Notes under the pieces: model-generated
Told to the model about the DNA's origin: nothing
What the model saw: only the letters and a program-made list of their open reading frames with translations
Databases searched by the model: none
NCBI RefSeq assembly: GCF_042663585.1
Contig: NZ_JBHTAN010000006.1
Coordinates: 992,001 to 1,056,000, forward strand
Length of the DNA: 64,000 nucleotides
DNA from: Natranaeroarchaeum sp042663585
Lineage (GTDB): Archaea; Halobacteriota; Halobacteria; Halobacteriales; Natronoarchaeaceae
Reading direction: 5' to 3'
Part shown: positions 50,086 through 58,882 of the stretch, piece after piece
Layout: each line of letters opens with the position of its first letter
Position numbering within the stretch: position 1 is the first letter of the stretch
Position numbers and translations under genes: made by a program

Positions 50086-50588
50086 GAGTCGCAGTGACTG
50101 GGACGCCCGGGACGGGCAAGACCACCGCGACGGAACTGCTGGAGACCGACCTCGACGTCGTCCACCTCAACGAGGCCATCCGCGAGGAGGCTCTCTACGA
50201 GCGGGTCGACGAGGAGCGCGACAGCGTCGTGGCCGATATGGATGCCGTCGCGGAGTGGCTCGGCGGTCGGGACGACGTCGTCATCGACTCGCATCTGGCC
50301 CATCACCTGGACATTGATCGCGTCGTCGTCCTCCGCTGTCGCCCCGACGTGCTTGAGGAGCGCCTCGTCGAGCGTGGCGAGGGCGAAGCGTCGGCCGCGG
50401 AGAACGCCGAGAGCGAGGCGCTCGACGTGATCCTCTCGGAGGCGGTCGACACGCACGGCTTCGATTCCGTCTACGAGATCGAAGCGACCGAGCGCACGCC
50501 CGAGGCGGTTGCCACGGAGATCGAAGCGGTCATCGAGGGAGAGCGCGATCCGAGTGCCGGCGAAGTTTCGTACATCGAGTATCTATGA
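50082..50588 (+). CDS. AK6/Fap7-type adenylate kinase
   Basis: A 168-aa P-loop kinase starting at GTG 50082, overlapping the hisC stop (GTGA). Walker A 'GTPGTGKTT' at residues 7-15, a short NMP domain ('HLNEAIREEALYERVDEERDSVVADMDAV') and 'VVIDSHLAHHL'; the C-terminal lid is 'CRPDVLEERLVERGEGEASAAEN'. The archaeal/eukaryal AK6/Fap7 family has adenylate kinase and ribosome-assembly ATPase activity. Overlaps the next gene as ATGA. Confidence 0.88.
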   Translation: MRVAVTGTPGTGKTTATELLETDLDVVHLNEAIREEALYERVDEERDSVVADMDAVAEWLGGRDDVVIDSHLAHHLDIDRVVVLRCRPDVLEERLVERGEGEASAAENAESEALDVILSEAVDTHGFDSVYEIEATERTPEAVATEIEAVIEGERDPSAGEVSYIEYL

Positions 50589-51193
50589 CACTGGATCAGT
50601 TCCGTTCGGTCGCCGACCGAGCACTCGAACCGTTCGTCGCGCTATCGACCCGACTCGGACTGTCGCCCGACGCGATCAGCGTGCTCGCCTTCGTCGCCGC
50701 GGCCGTCGCAGGCGGTGCCTACTACCTCGCGAGCGAGACGGCGATCCTGTATCTCGCGGGGGCCGTTCTCGTCGGACTCAACGGGGCACTCGACCTGCTC
50801 GACGGCGCGGTCGCTCGCGAGCAAGAAGTCGACTCGAAGGCCGGGGACCTGCTCGATCACGTGCTCGATCGGTACGCCGATATCGTCGTCATTGCGGGAC
50901 TCGCCGCGGGAATCGGCCACTACCCGCTCGGGTTCGCGGCCGTCACAGGCGTCCTGATGACCTCCTATCTCGGAACGCAGGCCCAGGCGGTCGGGCTGGA
51001 CCGGGTCTACGCCGGCGTGCTCGGGCGTGCCGATCGGCTCGCACTCATCGGCGTCGTCACCGGCGTCGCCGCGTTCGTTCAGCCGTCAGTGGCCGGATTC
51101 GGCCCGATCGGCTGGCTGCTCGTACTCTTTGCCGTCGTCGGCCACGTCACGGCGCTCCAGCGGTTCTGGGGCGCATGGGGCGCACTCGATTGA
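50585..51193 (+). CDS. CDP-alcohol phosphatidyltransferase-family protein
   Basis: A 202-aa membrane enzyme with about six helices. The active-site motif D-G-x2-A-R-x8-G-x3-D-x3-D is intact in 'LLDGAVAREQEVDSKAGDLL' followed by 'DHVLDRYAD' (about residues 75-103). The family transfers a CDP-activated lipid (here CDP-archaeol expected) to a polar alcohol to make archaeal phospholipids. The acceptor (glycerol phosphate, inositol phosphate or serine) is not decided by sequence. Confidence 0.87.
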   Translation: MTLDQFRSVADRALEPFVALSTRLGLSPDAISVLAFVAAAVAGGAYYLASETAILYLAGAVLVGLNGALDLLDGAVAREQEVDSKAGDLLDHVLDRYADIVVIAGLAAGIGHYPLGFAAVTGVLMTSYLGTQAQAVGLDRVYAGVLGRADRLALIGVVTGVAAFVQPSVAGFGPIGWLLVLFAVVGHVTALQRFWGAWGALD

Positions 51194-51250
51194 CCGACGG
51201 CGTCGCCACGGCGTACCTTTTATCAACGCTGGCAGCGAAAGGGGAGACAT

Positions 51251-51787
51251 ATGGTGCAGTGTGAAATGTGCGGCGCCTCGGTGTCGTCGCCTAAGACCGT
51301 CAAGATCGAGGGAGCCGAACTCGACGTCTGCAGTGACTGTGCTGACTTCGGGACCGAAATAAAGACCCAGCAGTCCTCAAGTTCGTCCACGAAGTATTCG
51401 ACGGGGTCGAGTTCGAGCGGCTCGGATGGTTCGAGCGGATCGTCCGGAACCAGCGGCTCCGGCGGTTCCAGCCGATCGCGATCCCGCTCGGACATGTTCG
51501 ACGACATGGACGAGATCGTCACCGATTACGACGAGCGGATCCGCTCTGCACGCGAAGAGAAGGATCTCAGCCAGTCCGACCTCGCGAACGAACTCAACGA
51601 GAAGGCGAGCCTCATTCGAAAGCTCGAACGCGGTGACACGCTACCGAGCGACGACATCAAGTCGAAGCTCGAGAGCTTCCTGGGACTCTCGCTGACCGGC
51701 GGCGTGGCGTCGGACGACGAGGAGTGGAGCGGCGGTTCGGCTGACGGCGAGTACACGCTCGGCGACGTCGTCAAACGAAAAGACTGA
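51251..51787 (+). CDS. Multiprotein bridging factor 1 (archaeal MBF1)
   Basis: A 178-aa protein: N-terminal zinc ribbon ('CEMCGASVSS' ... 'CSDCADFG'), a Ser/Gly-rich linker at residues about 40-80, XRE helix-turn-helix ('REEKDLSQSDLANELNEKASLIRKLERGD') and a C-terminal extension. The order matches archaeal MBF1. It bridges transcription factors and translation/transcription machinery. A TATA-like CTTTTATC lies about 34 bases before the ATG. Confidence 0.9.
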   Translation: MVQCEMCGASVSSPKTVKIEGAELDVCSDCADFGTEIKTQQSSSSSTKYSTGSSSSGSDGSSGSSGTSGSGGSSRSRSRSDMFDDMDEIVTDYDERIRSAREEKDLSQSDLANELNEKASLIRKLERGDTLPSDDIKSKLESFLGLSLTGGVASDDEEWSGGSADGEYTLGDVVKRKD

Positions 51788-51871
51788 ATCCGGCCTCGAA
51801 CTGGGGAATCGTCTTCTCAGCGGCCGGGAGTTCTCGCAACCTATTTGTCGCCAGCGACCGCTGGTGAACGT

Positions 51872-52516
51872 ATGTTCGTCCTTGTAAACCTCAAGGCGTA
51901 TCCGTGTGATCCAGTCGAAGTAGCCACCGCAGCGCGCGAGGCAAGCGAGTCTTCCGGCATCGACGTCGGTATCGCGCCCCAGGCCGCAGCGATCGAGGCC
52001 GTCGCCGAGACGGGCGTCGAGACCTGGGCCCAGCACGTTAGCCCCGTCGAGCACGGGAGCCACACCGGTAGCACCCTCGCCGAGGCGGCCGACGACGCGG
52101 GTGCGACTGGGACCCTGCTCAACCACTCGGAGAACCGTCTCAAACTCGCCGACATCGATGGCTCGCTCGACGCGGCCGACCGCGTCGGCTTCGATACGGT
52201 CGTCTGTGCGAACAACCCTGATCAGATCGCCGCCGCGGCCGCGCTCGGTCCCGACGCCGTCGCTGTGGAGCCGCCGGAGCTAATCGGGACCGGCACGCCG
52301 GTCAGCCAGGCCGATCCCGACATCGTCCGTGACGCCGTCGACGCCGCCGCCGCGGTTGACGAGTCCGTCGACGTCTACTGCGGTGCAGGGATCAGCACCG
52401 GAGAGGACGTCGTCGCAGCCGAGGAACTCGGTGCTGACGGCGTACTGCTCGCCAGCGGCGTCGCGAAGGCCGACGACCCGCAGGCGGCGCTCGAGGATCT
52501 GGTCGAACCGCTGTAG
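51872..52516 (+). CDS. tpiA: Triosephosphate isomerase
   Basis: 214 aa from ATG 51872 ('MFVLVNLKAYP'), the short archaeal form. Substrate Asn/Lys in 'VNLKAYP', catalytic His in 'LLNHSENRLKL', catalytic Glu in 'AVEPPELIGTG', phosphate loop 'YCGAGISTGEDV' and 'GVLLASGVAKA'. Interconverts dihydroxyacetone phosphate and glyceraldehyde 3-phosphate. Convergent with the PadR gene. Confidence 0.95.
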   Translation: MFVLVNLKAYPCDPVEVATAAREASESSGIDVGIAPQAAAIEAVAETGVETWAQHVSPVEHGSHTGSTLAEAADDAGATGTLLNHSENRLKLADIDGSLDAADRVGFDTVVCANNPDQIAAAAALGPDAVAVEPPELIGTGTPVSQADPDIVRDAVDAAAAVDESVDVYCGAGISTGEDVVAAEELGADGVLLASGVAKADDPQAALEDLVEPL

Positions 52517-52544
52517 ACGCCCGAAAACACTCCTGAAGTCACGA

Positions 52545-52841
52545 TTATAGCGAAACCTCGGTTTCGTCGTTTTCGAGGTACCGTCGCTCCCACTCCCGCC
52601 GCGCTTCGAGTTCCCGGTCGCCCCGCTGGGTGAGTGCGTAGTAGTTGGTTCGGCGGTCGAGTTCGCCTTTTTCCACTAGCCCCTTATCGACGAGAGCATC
52701 GAGATTCGGGTAGAGCCGTCCGTGATGGATCTCGCTCTCGTAGTACTCTTCGAGTTCTTCTTTGATCGCGAGACCGTGTGGGTCGTCACGGCCGGCGATG
52801 ACGTACAGTAGGTCCCGCTGGAATCCGGTTAGGTCATGCAT
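52545..52841 (-). CDS. PadR-family transcriptional regulator
   Basis: 98 aa from ATG 52841 ('MHDLTGFQRDLLYVIAG'); another in-frame ATG at 52853 is possible, and a purine run GGGGGAGA between them could be a ribosome site for 52841. Winged helix with 'GLAIKEELEEYYESEIHHGRLYPNLDALVDKGLVEKGELDRRTNYYALT' and a charged C-terminal helix that would dimerise. PadR proteins usually repress neighbouring genes in response to small ligands. Two palindromes upstream may be operators. Confidence 0.9.
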   Translation of the reverse strand: MHDLTGFQRDLLYVIAGRDDPHGLAIKEELEEYYESEIHHGRLYPNLDALVDKGLVEKGELDRRTNYYALTQRGDRELEARREWERRYLENDETEVSL

Positions 52842-52853
52842 GTTCTCCCCCAT

Positions 52854-52869
52854 ATAGTTATCCAACTAT
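52854..52869. promoter_or_regulatory. Palindrome next to the PadR start
   Basis: ATAGTT-ATCC-AACTAT, a perfect 6-bp inverted repeat immediately upstream of the alternative ATG. Good position for autoregulation; unproven. Confidence 0.35.
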
Positions 52870-52937
52870 CAAACTGATAAATGTACAGGGAGTTAGGAGA
52901 TACTGAGAGGGGTATCTGTCGGATCCCGGTGAAGATC

Positions 52938-52954
52938 AGGTAACCGTGTTACCT
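52938..52954. promoter_or_regulatory. Second palindrome upstream of padR-like gene
   Basis: AGGTAAC-CGT-GTTACCT, a perfect 7-bp inverted repeat with a 3-base centre, in the 290-base region between padR and the superoxide dismutase 3' end. Candidate operator. The rest of this region shows nothing recognisable. Confidence 0.35.
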
Positions 52955-53142
52955 CCGAGACATCGGTTATTGGTCGTCTTTCACCGACATATTCGAGCAT
53001 GCTAAACTACTGCTGAGAATTCATGTCATATATTGATAGTGCTCAGGAATACGTGTCAGTTACATACGGTTCTTGGGGGCGTTAATACTTTCAGCTAACC
53101 GTAGCGTACTGCAGAAAGAATCGTGAGGTCTTGGCGGCTACA

Positions 53143-53754
53143 CTACTCGAAGTGGTCGAGGCACTTATCGTACTCTTCAGTTGCCTTGTCCCAATCGACG
53201 ACCTCGAAGAACGCGCTGATGAAGTCGCCACGGGCGGGGCCGTAGTCGTAGTAGTAGGAGTGCTCCCAGACGTCGATGGCGAGAACGGGATGTGCGCCCC
53301 AGAGCGCGCCCTGGTCGTGCTTGTCGACTGCGACGTTACGCAGTTGTTTGGCGACCGGGTCGTAGACTAGCAGGGCCCAGCCACCAGCAGCGCTGGCGGC
53401 GGCCTCGAACTCGCCTTTCCAGCCTTCGTAGGAACCGAAGTCCTCTTCGATGCGTTCGAGTAGTTCGCCGTCGGGTTTGCCGCCCCCGTTGGGATCCATG
53501 TTCTCCCAGAACAGGGTGTGGAGATAGTGTCCACAGCCGTTGTGGGTGACGTTGCCGATAGCGCCCGCGGAGGTACCGAAGTCCCCGTTCTCACGGTTCT
53601 CGGCGAGGGTCTCCTCGGCGCTGGCAAGGCCGTTCACGTAGCCCTGATGATGGGTGTCGTGATGCCACGTCAGCACCTGCTCGGAGATGTGCGGTTCGAG
53701 CGCATCGTAGTCATACGGCAGCGGCGGCAGTTCGGGTTGGGAATGTTCTGGCAT
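53143..53754 (-). CDS. sod: Superoxide dismutase (Mn/Fe type)
   Basis: 203 aa from ATG 53754 ('MPEHSQPELPPLPYDYDALEP'); a GGAGG run lies eight bases before it. Metal ligands: His in 'TWHHDTHHQGYVNGL', His in 'NGCGHYLHTLFW', Asp and His in 'IDVWEHSYYYDYG'. The surface is acidic as in halophilic SODs. The family uses Mn or Fe to convert superoxide to O2 and H2O2; haloarchaeal ones usually use Mn. Not in an operon. Confidence 0.95.
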   Translation of the reverse strand: MPEHSQPELPPLPYDYDALEPHISEQVLTWHHDTHHQGYVNGLASAEETLAENRENGDFGTSAGAIGNVTHNGCGHYLHTLFWENMDPNGGGKPDGELLERIEEDFGSYEGWKGEFEAAASAAGGWALLVYDPVAKQLRNVAVDKHDQGALWGAHPVLAIDVWEHSYYYDYGPARGDFISAFFEVVDWDKATEEYDKCLDHFE

Positions 53755-53865
53755 AGCTATTGCCTCCAGTTCCAGTATCGGTTCGATGACTGTTAAACGT
53801 TTAGAAGAGGGTAGTTGACATACCACATACCAGAGAGTTGTCCCCGGCTTTCACAGTCGCCCTGG

Positions 53866-55287
53866 TCACTCGCCCCGTGCCGTCTCGAACATCTCGATTG
53901 CCGCTTCTCGGCGCTGGCTATGCTCGACGATTGGGTCGGGATACTCCGGTGCGAGTCGACGCCGTTGTGTCGCGGAGAGTTCGTGCCAGGTGTGGATCTG
54001 CTCGGCCTCGACCGCTTCGAGTTCTGGTATATACCGCTTGATATACGTCGCGTCGGGGTCGTAGCGCTCACCCTGCGTCATCGGATTGAAGATCCGGAAG
54101 TACGGCTGGGAGTCGGTGCCGGTCGAGGCGGCCCACTGCCAGCCACCGTTGTCGTTTGCCGTCTCGTGGTCCACAAGCCTCTCGCGGAACCAGTCGTAGC
54201 CCTCGCGCCAGTCGATCAGCAGATCCTTGGTAAGAAACGAAGCGACGATCATCCGCACGCGGTTGTGCATATAGCCTTCGTCTAGCAACTGGCGCATCCC
54301 GGCGTCGACGATGGGATAGCCCGTCTCACCGGCTTTCCACGCCGCCAGATGCTCCGGGTCGTCGCGCCACTCGATTCCGTTCTCGTACTCCTTGTAGTTC
54401 TCCGAGACGACTTCCGGATTGAAGAAGAGAACGTGGCTGTAGAACTCCCGCCACGCGAGTTGGGATTGGAACTCCTCGACGGACTCTGCTTCGGCGTCGC
54501 TGTCGGCACGCTCCATCGCGTCGGCAGTCGCCGCGTACACCGTGCGAATCCCGATGGTTCCCCACTTCAGATCCGCCGAGAGCCGCGAGGTAGCGTCGTC
54601 TGCCGGGTAGTCCCGCCGCTCGTCGTAGCGGTAGATATCCCCGGCACAGAACTCGTCGAGACGGTCGCGGGCGGCGTCGGTGCTGGCCGACTGCAGGTCG
54701 GCATCAGGTTCGTCGAAGCCGAGGTCGCCGACGGTGGGTAGCGACGTCGACCACCGATCCGGGACCGAGTGCGACGCCGGATCGGCGAGGTCGTCCGCAT
54801 CCGGTGTCTCGTAGGGGGTCTCCTTCTCCCGATCCAACCACTTCCGGCCGAAGTAGGTAAAGACCGAATACGGGTCACCGTCGTTCGTCGTGATCGAGCC
54901 TGGTTCGTGACAGATCGCGTCGTGGTAGCTCTCGCGGGCGACGTCAACCTCGTCGAGCGCCTGTCGAACCTCGGTATCGCGTTCCCGCGCCAGTCCCGAG
55001 TAGTCCTTGTTCCAGACGACGGCCTCGGCGTCGGTCGTTTCGGCGAGACGCGACAACACGGTTCGAGGATCACCGCGCGCGAGGAGGAGGTCACTGCCCT
55101 TGTCACGATAGGATTCTCTTAGCGAATCCAGCGCATCAAGCATATACGCGACCCGTGGTGGTGATCCGTGCTGGAGGACGGCTTTGTCAAATACGAAGAC
55201 GGGCAGAACCGATCCGGAACCGGCAGCCTCGGTGAGGCCGCAGTTGTCCGTCGGTCTGAGATCCCGTCGGTGCCAATGGATCTTCAT
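53866..55287 (-). CDS. phr: Deoxyribodipyrimidine photolyase
   Basis: A 473-aa photolyase/cryptochrome. N-terminal antenna-binding domain ('MKIHWHRRDLRPTDNCGL', 'LPVFVFD'), then the FAD domain: 'SQLAWREFYSHVLF', 'WKAGETGYPIVDAGMRQL', 'MHNRVRMIVASFLTKDLLIDWR', 'NGGWQWAASTGTDSQPYFRIFNP'. The WxWAASTGTD...P motif identifies class I CPD photolyase. Repairs UV-induced pyrimidine dimers using light. Divergent from rpoL. Confidence 0.94.
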   Translation of the reverse strand: MKIHWHRRDLRPTDNCGLTEAAGSGSVLPVFVFDKAVLQHGSPPRVAYMLDALDSLRESYRDKGSDLLLARGDPRTVLSRLAETTDAEAVVWNKDYSGLARERDTEVRQALDEVDVARESYHDAICHEPGSITTNDGDPYSVFTYFGRKWLDREKETPYETPDADDLADPASHSVPDRWSTSLPTVGDLGFDEPDADLQSASTDAARDRLDEFCAGDIYRYDERRDYPADDATSRLSADLKWGTIGIRTVYAATADAMERADSDAEAESVEEFQSQLAWREFYSHVLFFNPEVVSENYKEYENGIEWRDDPEHLAAWKAGETGYPIVDAGMRQLLDEGYMHNRVRMIVASFLTKDLLIDWREGYDWFRERLVDHETANDNGGWQWAASTGTDSQPYFRIFNPMTQGERYDPDATYIKRYIPELEAVEAEQIHTWHELSATQRRRLAPEYPDPIVEHSQRREAAIEMFETARGE

Positions 55288-55385
55288 ACCCTTCTTGACG
55301 ACCCGAAGGGAATAAATCCTCCTCCTGACCGGTCGGAACGCTCGCTATCGAAAGCTACAAACCCGCCACAAGCAAATTTGTCGAC

Positions 55386-55670
55386 ATGGAACTACGGGTC
55401 ATCGAAAACACTGAGGACGAACTCTCTATCGAAATCGGCGAAGAGGATCACACCTTCATGAACGTACTCAAAGGCGCGCTACTGGAGACAGAAGGCGTCA
55501 CTGCGGCGACCTACGACATGAACCCGGAGCAGTCCGGTGGACAGACCGAACCGATCCTCGGTATCAAGACGGACGAGTCGACGGACCCGCTCGACGCGCT
55601 TGAAGACGGCGCGGGACGAGTTCGGGACAAGACGAACGCCTTTCGCGATGCCTTCGAGACGGCGGCCTGA
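55386..55670 (+). CDS. rpoL: DNA-directed RNA polymerase subunit L
   Basis: A 94-aa Rpb11-like subunit. 'IEIGEEDHTFMNVLKGALLETEGVTAATYDMN' is the alpha-like dimerisation region, pairing with subunit D. Standard archaeal length. The 257 bases after it, up to 55927, hold no recognised gene. Confidence 0.95.
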   Translation: MELRVIENTEDELSIEIGEEDHTFMNVLKGALLETEGVTAATYDMNPEQSGGQTEPILGIKTDESTDPLDALEDGAGRVRDKTNAFRDAFETAA

Positions 55671-55927
55671 TCGGAACTAGCTTTTCTGTTGTGGTGTCGG
55701 ATCGGACACTGGTCGTCCATGCCGTTCAGTGAACCGCCTCGGGGTCAAGCTCCGAAACACTCGGCCTGTTTAGATGTCTCACAGCAAAGCATCTGCTTCG
55801 GTTTCGCCTCTGCCGTGCCACCACAGGCAGTTCAAGGCTAGGAACCCTGCCCGGTCTGAAACGGCATAGCTACGCGTCGCCGGTCGATCACCCCCTTTTT
55901 GAGTTCTCGGAGAACATAGTTGAGAAC

Positions 55928-56107
55928 ATGTACCAGATCGAGTCGTCCTGGGGTGCCGTGATCGGATTGCTCGTTGCTGTCGTCGCAATCGTCGGTACGC
56001 AGATGCTTGGCTGGGAGTGGGGATCCGAACAGCTAGTGCCAACGATTATCGGCGTCGCTGTCGCCGGAATTGCCGTCGTACTCGTCGTTCGAAGACTACT
56101 GGGGTAA
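55928..56107 (+). CDS. Small two-helix membrane protein (59 aa)
   Basis: A short frame: 'WGAVIGLLVAVVAIVGTQML' and 'LVPTIIGVAVAGIAVVLVV' are two membrane spans separated by a Trp-containing loop ('GWEWGSEQ'), with a final 'RRLLG'. Codon use is haloarchaeal and the frame is closed by TAA TAA. Function unknown. Confidence 0.6.
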   Translation: MYQIESSWGAVIGLLVAVVAIVGTQMLGWEWGSEQLVPTIIGVAVAGIAVVLVVRRLLG

Positions 56108-56218
56108 TAAGTAATTAGGATCCAGTCATCACCGGGCCGTCCGCGCCCCCCCACCGTTCAGTCCGGGTGGGTCACTGATCGGTCGGTTTGGACCCTCCAA
56201 CGTCTTCCACGGCACCGA

Positions 56219-56572
56219 TTACAGCGCGATGAGCGCGATCAGTCCGAGTCCCGCAATCGCGATCAGCACCATCAGCGGCAGGTACGGCCTCGCAATCGAT
56301 TTCCACCCGGTCCGGCGTTCGAGGTCGCGATCGAGTTGTTCGTAGGAAGGTTCGATCTTCTCCAGTTCCTGACTGCCACAGCGACTGCAGGGGGGCGTGT
56401 GCTTGACGTGCTGGCGACCGCAGTCGCTACACGCCCAGACGAAGTTCGGGCCCGTCTCGACCGTTGCCGACGTCTCCTCGTCGTACTGCTTGAACGAGTC
56501 GTACCCACAGTCGGTACAGGGCGGGTCGTCGCGTGCGTGAGGTTTTCCACAGCGCTCGCACCGGTAGACCAT
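56219..56572 (-). CDS. Double zinc-ribbon protein with C-terminal membrane anchor
   Basis: A 117-aa protein. First zinc ribbon 'YRCERCGKPHARDDPPCTDCG', second 'WACSDCGRQHVKHTPPCSRCG', each with CxxC...CxxC. A basic segment follows, then one hydrophobic helix at the end ('PLMVLIAIAGLGLIALIAL'). Tail-anchored, with ribbons in the cytoplasm. Conserved haloarchaeal type; role unknown. Confidence 0.8.
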   Translation of the reverse strand: MVYRCERCGKPHARDDPPCTDCGYDSFKQYDEETSATVETGPNFVWACSDCGRQHVKHTPPCSRCGSQELEKIEPSYEQLDRDLERRTGWKSIARPYLPLMVLIAIAGLGLIALIAL

Positions 56573-56672
56573 TCATTGAACCTAGGGAGATGGTACATAT
56601 AAGACCCGTGAAACCCCCCTCCCCGGCGCCGGAGAAGGAAGGTTTTAGTCACGAACTCGGCTACATTCGACT

Positions 56673-56948
56673 ATGATCAGAGCGCTCGTCTTCTACGTGT
56701 CGACGGCGGTAGTCCGGGCCATTTTCGCGGCTGTCGGCGCGGTGAATCTCACCGGCGAGATCATCGGGCCGGGGTCCATGCTGATGGCGCTTGGCGGCCT
56801 CGCGCTGGTGGTGTTTGCGGCGTACAGGCTTCTCCTCGACGACCCGGCCGAGTCCGCGCCGGACGATAGCTGGGTCGGGACGATGGTCGTCGCTGCCGTG
56901 CTGTTGAGTCTCTGGGCGGTGACGGTGTCGCCGATATCGAGCGGGTGA
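56673..56948 (+). CDS. Small membrane protein (91 aa)
   Basis: Three hydrophobic segments: 'VFYVSTAVVRAIFAAVGAVN', 'SMLMALGGLALVVFAAYRLLL' and 'MVVAAVLLSLWAVTVS', with a short acidic loop between the last two. Divergent from the zinc-ribbon gene. No motif of known function. Confidence 0.7.
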   Translation: MIRALVFYVSTAVVRAIFAAVGAVNLTGEIIGPGSMLMALGGLALVVFAAYRLLLDDPAESAPDDSWVGTMVVAAVLLSLWAVTVSPISSG

Positions 56949-57060
56949 GGTCGTGGCTTGTTTTCGACGTGGTTCGAGTATCGTGACAGACCACTTCGAG
57001 AACTGTAGCGGTATACTTCGAGAAGTGTAGAATCGAACTTCGCAGCGACAGACGAACGGT

Positions 57061-57876
57061 CTACAGCCGAACAGGCACGTCCCGCTCGTCCAGATACTGT
57101 TTCACTTCCTGAATCGAATACTCGTCGAAGTGGAATATCGATGCCGCAAGCGCGGCGTCGGCGTTCGCCTCAGTGAATATATCGTAGGCGTCTTCGGGTC
57201 CCCCACAGCCAGAGGACGCGATTACGGGCGTATCGACGGTATCACAGACTGCCTTCGTCAGCGGGATGTCGTAGCCGTCTTTGGTCCCGTCGGCGTCGAT
57301 GGAGTTGACGAACAGTTCGCCCGCGCCGCGGCGTTCGGCCTCCGTGGCCCACTCGACGACGTCGATGCCGGTTCCCTCGCGGCCACCCTTCTTCGTGCAC
57401 TCGAACCAGCAGGACTCGCCGTCGACCTCGACGTAGTGTTCGCCCCCCTCGTCGTAGCGGCGCTGGGCATCGACGCTGATAACGATACACTGGCTGCCGA
57501 AGGCCGCCGCCCCCTCGTTGATGAGGTCGGGGCGTTCGAGCGCGCCAGTAGTGATCGAGACTTTGTCCGCGCCGGCGCGGAGCGTCTCCTTGATGTCCGC
57601 ACGGGTCCGGATGCCGCCGCCCACAGTGAGGGGAATGAACACCTCGTCGGCGACGTCCTCGACGACGCCGAGCATCGTCTCGCGCCCCTCCGCGGAGGCG
57701 GTGATATCGAGGAAGACGAACTCGTCGGCACCGGCCTCGTTGTACCGCTTTGCCATCTCGACCGGGTCGCCGGTGTACTTGAGATCCTCGAAGTGAACGC
57801 CGGTGTAGACCGCGGGGTTGCCCTCTTCGTCCAGATCCACGTCGATACAGGGGATGATCCGCTTTGTGAGGCCCAT
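57061..57876 (-). CDS. hisF: Imidazole glycerol phosphate synthase, cyclase subunit
   Basis: 271 aa from ATG 57876 ('MGLTKRIIPCID'). TIM barrel with 'RIIPCIDVDLDEEGNPAVYTG', 'DEFVFLDITASAEGRETML', 'IPLTVGGGIRT', 'VISVDAQR' and 'VIASSGCGG'. Both catalytic Asp residues (after 'IPCI' and in the central 'FVFLDITAS' region) are present. Makes IGP and AICAR from PRFAR and ammonia in histidine synthesis, with HisH (not in this window). Confidence 0.94.
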   Translation of the reverse strand: MGLTKRIIPCIDVDLDEEGNPAVYTGVHFEDLKYTGDPVEMAKRYNEAGADEFVFLDITASAEGRETMLGVVEDVADEVFIPLTVGGGIRTRADIKETLRAGADKVSITTGALERPDLINEGAAAFGSQCIVISVDAQRRYDEGGEHYVEVDGESCWFECTKKGGREGTGIDVVEWATEAERRGAGELFVNSIDADGTKDGYDIPLTKAVCDTVDTPVIASSGCGGPEDAYDIFTEANADAALAASIFHFDEYSIQEVKQYLDERDVPVRL

Positions 57877-57930
57877 ATGCCCGACCGTAGTGTGGGAGGG
57901 TATACAAAGGGACCGCTCCACGCAAGCGCG

Positions 57931-58770
57931 TCAGTCGGCGACGATCCGTTCCAGTCCGGCACTGACGACGACGCCGCCGACCAGACCGAGCCAGTGCGCG
58001 TAGACGTTGATGATCATACCGTCGACGACGACCCGTTCGGGGAACAGTCCCACGACGAAGGCGACGAGGAGGGCAGTGACAAGGCCAACGGGAATCGCTT
58101 CGGCACCGAGTTGAATCCAACTGGCCCGGTCGTTGGGGAGTCGACCGCGGACGCTGACGGCCAGCGCTCCGAGACACAACACTGAACTCCCGGCCGCGCC
58201 GGCGAGCACCAGCGGGTCGACGACGCTGGCGTGCGAGAGATAGAACGTCACCAGTAGTATCAGGAAGATCAATGCGCCGGCAAACGTCGCGGTGCTTTTC
58301 GAGTAGGCGGTTCGCAACAGGACGAGCAGGGCGACGTAGACGAACCCCCCGGCGGCGGCGACGACTGCCGAGAAGCCACGCGTCGTCGGTGCTCCGGGAA
58401 ACATCGTCGCGAAGGTCGTGTAGCTGACGACGTTGACCGTTATCGGAACGACTACCAGTATCGCACCGAGCGTGGCGAAAAACCACCGACGGCGTCCTGC
58501 TTCGAGACAGAGCAGGTAGGCCATCACGATTGCAGCGACGTAGCCAGTGACGTTGTTCCGTAGATGTGGGACGTTCGAGTGGACGTAGGCGGCGGTGAGA
58601 AACTCCAGTGGCTCCGGATCGCCGTGCTGGAGGATGAGCGTTGTTCGCAGGCTCTCCGGTGCCAGGAGATGAACTCCGATCAGCAGCGCCGGGATCGCAG
58701 TGGCCACTACGAGCACGTCGAGCGCGACGCTCCGGCGCCTGTAGCCGAACACCCGATGAGCCTCTTCCAT
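57931..58770 (-). CDS. Rhomboid-family intramembrane serine protease-like protein
   Basis: 279 aa from ATG 58770 ('MEEAHR'). About seven hydrophobic helices. The oxyanion region 'YVHSNVPHLRNNVTGY' matches the His-x4-His-x3-Asn rhomboid pattern; the nucleophile motif is 'RGFSAVV' (Ser about residue 134; GxSx with Ala in place of the final Gly), and the general-base His is in 'VYAHWLGLVGG' (about residue 259). Rhomboids cleave substrate proteins within the membrane. 'GFSA' instead of 'GxSG' is a variation, but the Ser-His pair is kept. Confidence 0.72.
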   Translation of the reverse strand: MEEAHRVFGYRRRSVALDVLVVATAIPALLIGVHLLAPESLRTTLILQHGDPEPLEFLTAAYVHSNVPHLRNNVTGYVAAIVMAYLLCLEAGRRRWFFATLGAILVVVPITVNVVSYTTFATMFPGAPTTRGFSAVVAAAGGFVYVALLVLLRTAYSKSTATFAGALIFLILLVTFYLSHASVVDPLVLAGAAGSSVLCLGALAVSVRGRLPNDRASWIQLGAEAIPVGLVTALLVAFVVGLFPERVVVDGMIINVYAHWLGLVGGVVVSAGLERIVAD

Positions 58771-58882
58771 GCGACCTGTCGTCAATATGTAGCGTCAGTA
58801 GGGCTTTCCGCGTTTCGGCTCCGGCCATCGAGACTGCCTGGAGAGAGTCAGTTTTTTCTCCGTAGCTTCTGTACGAGAGTCT

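Noticed and set aside
56949..57060. Possible tRNA T-arm (GGTTCGAGTATC)
   Set aside because: No cloverleaf: acceptor, D and anticodon arms cannot be formed around it.
57242..58828. 528-codon minus-strand frame
   Set aside because: Extremely Arg-rich shadow of hisF and the rhomboid gene in another phase.
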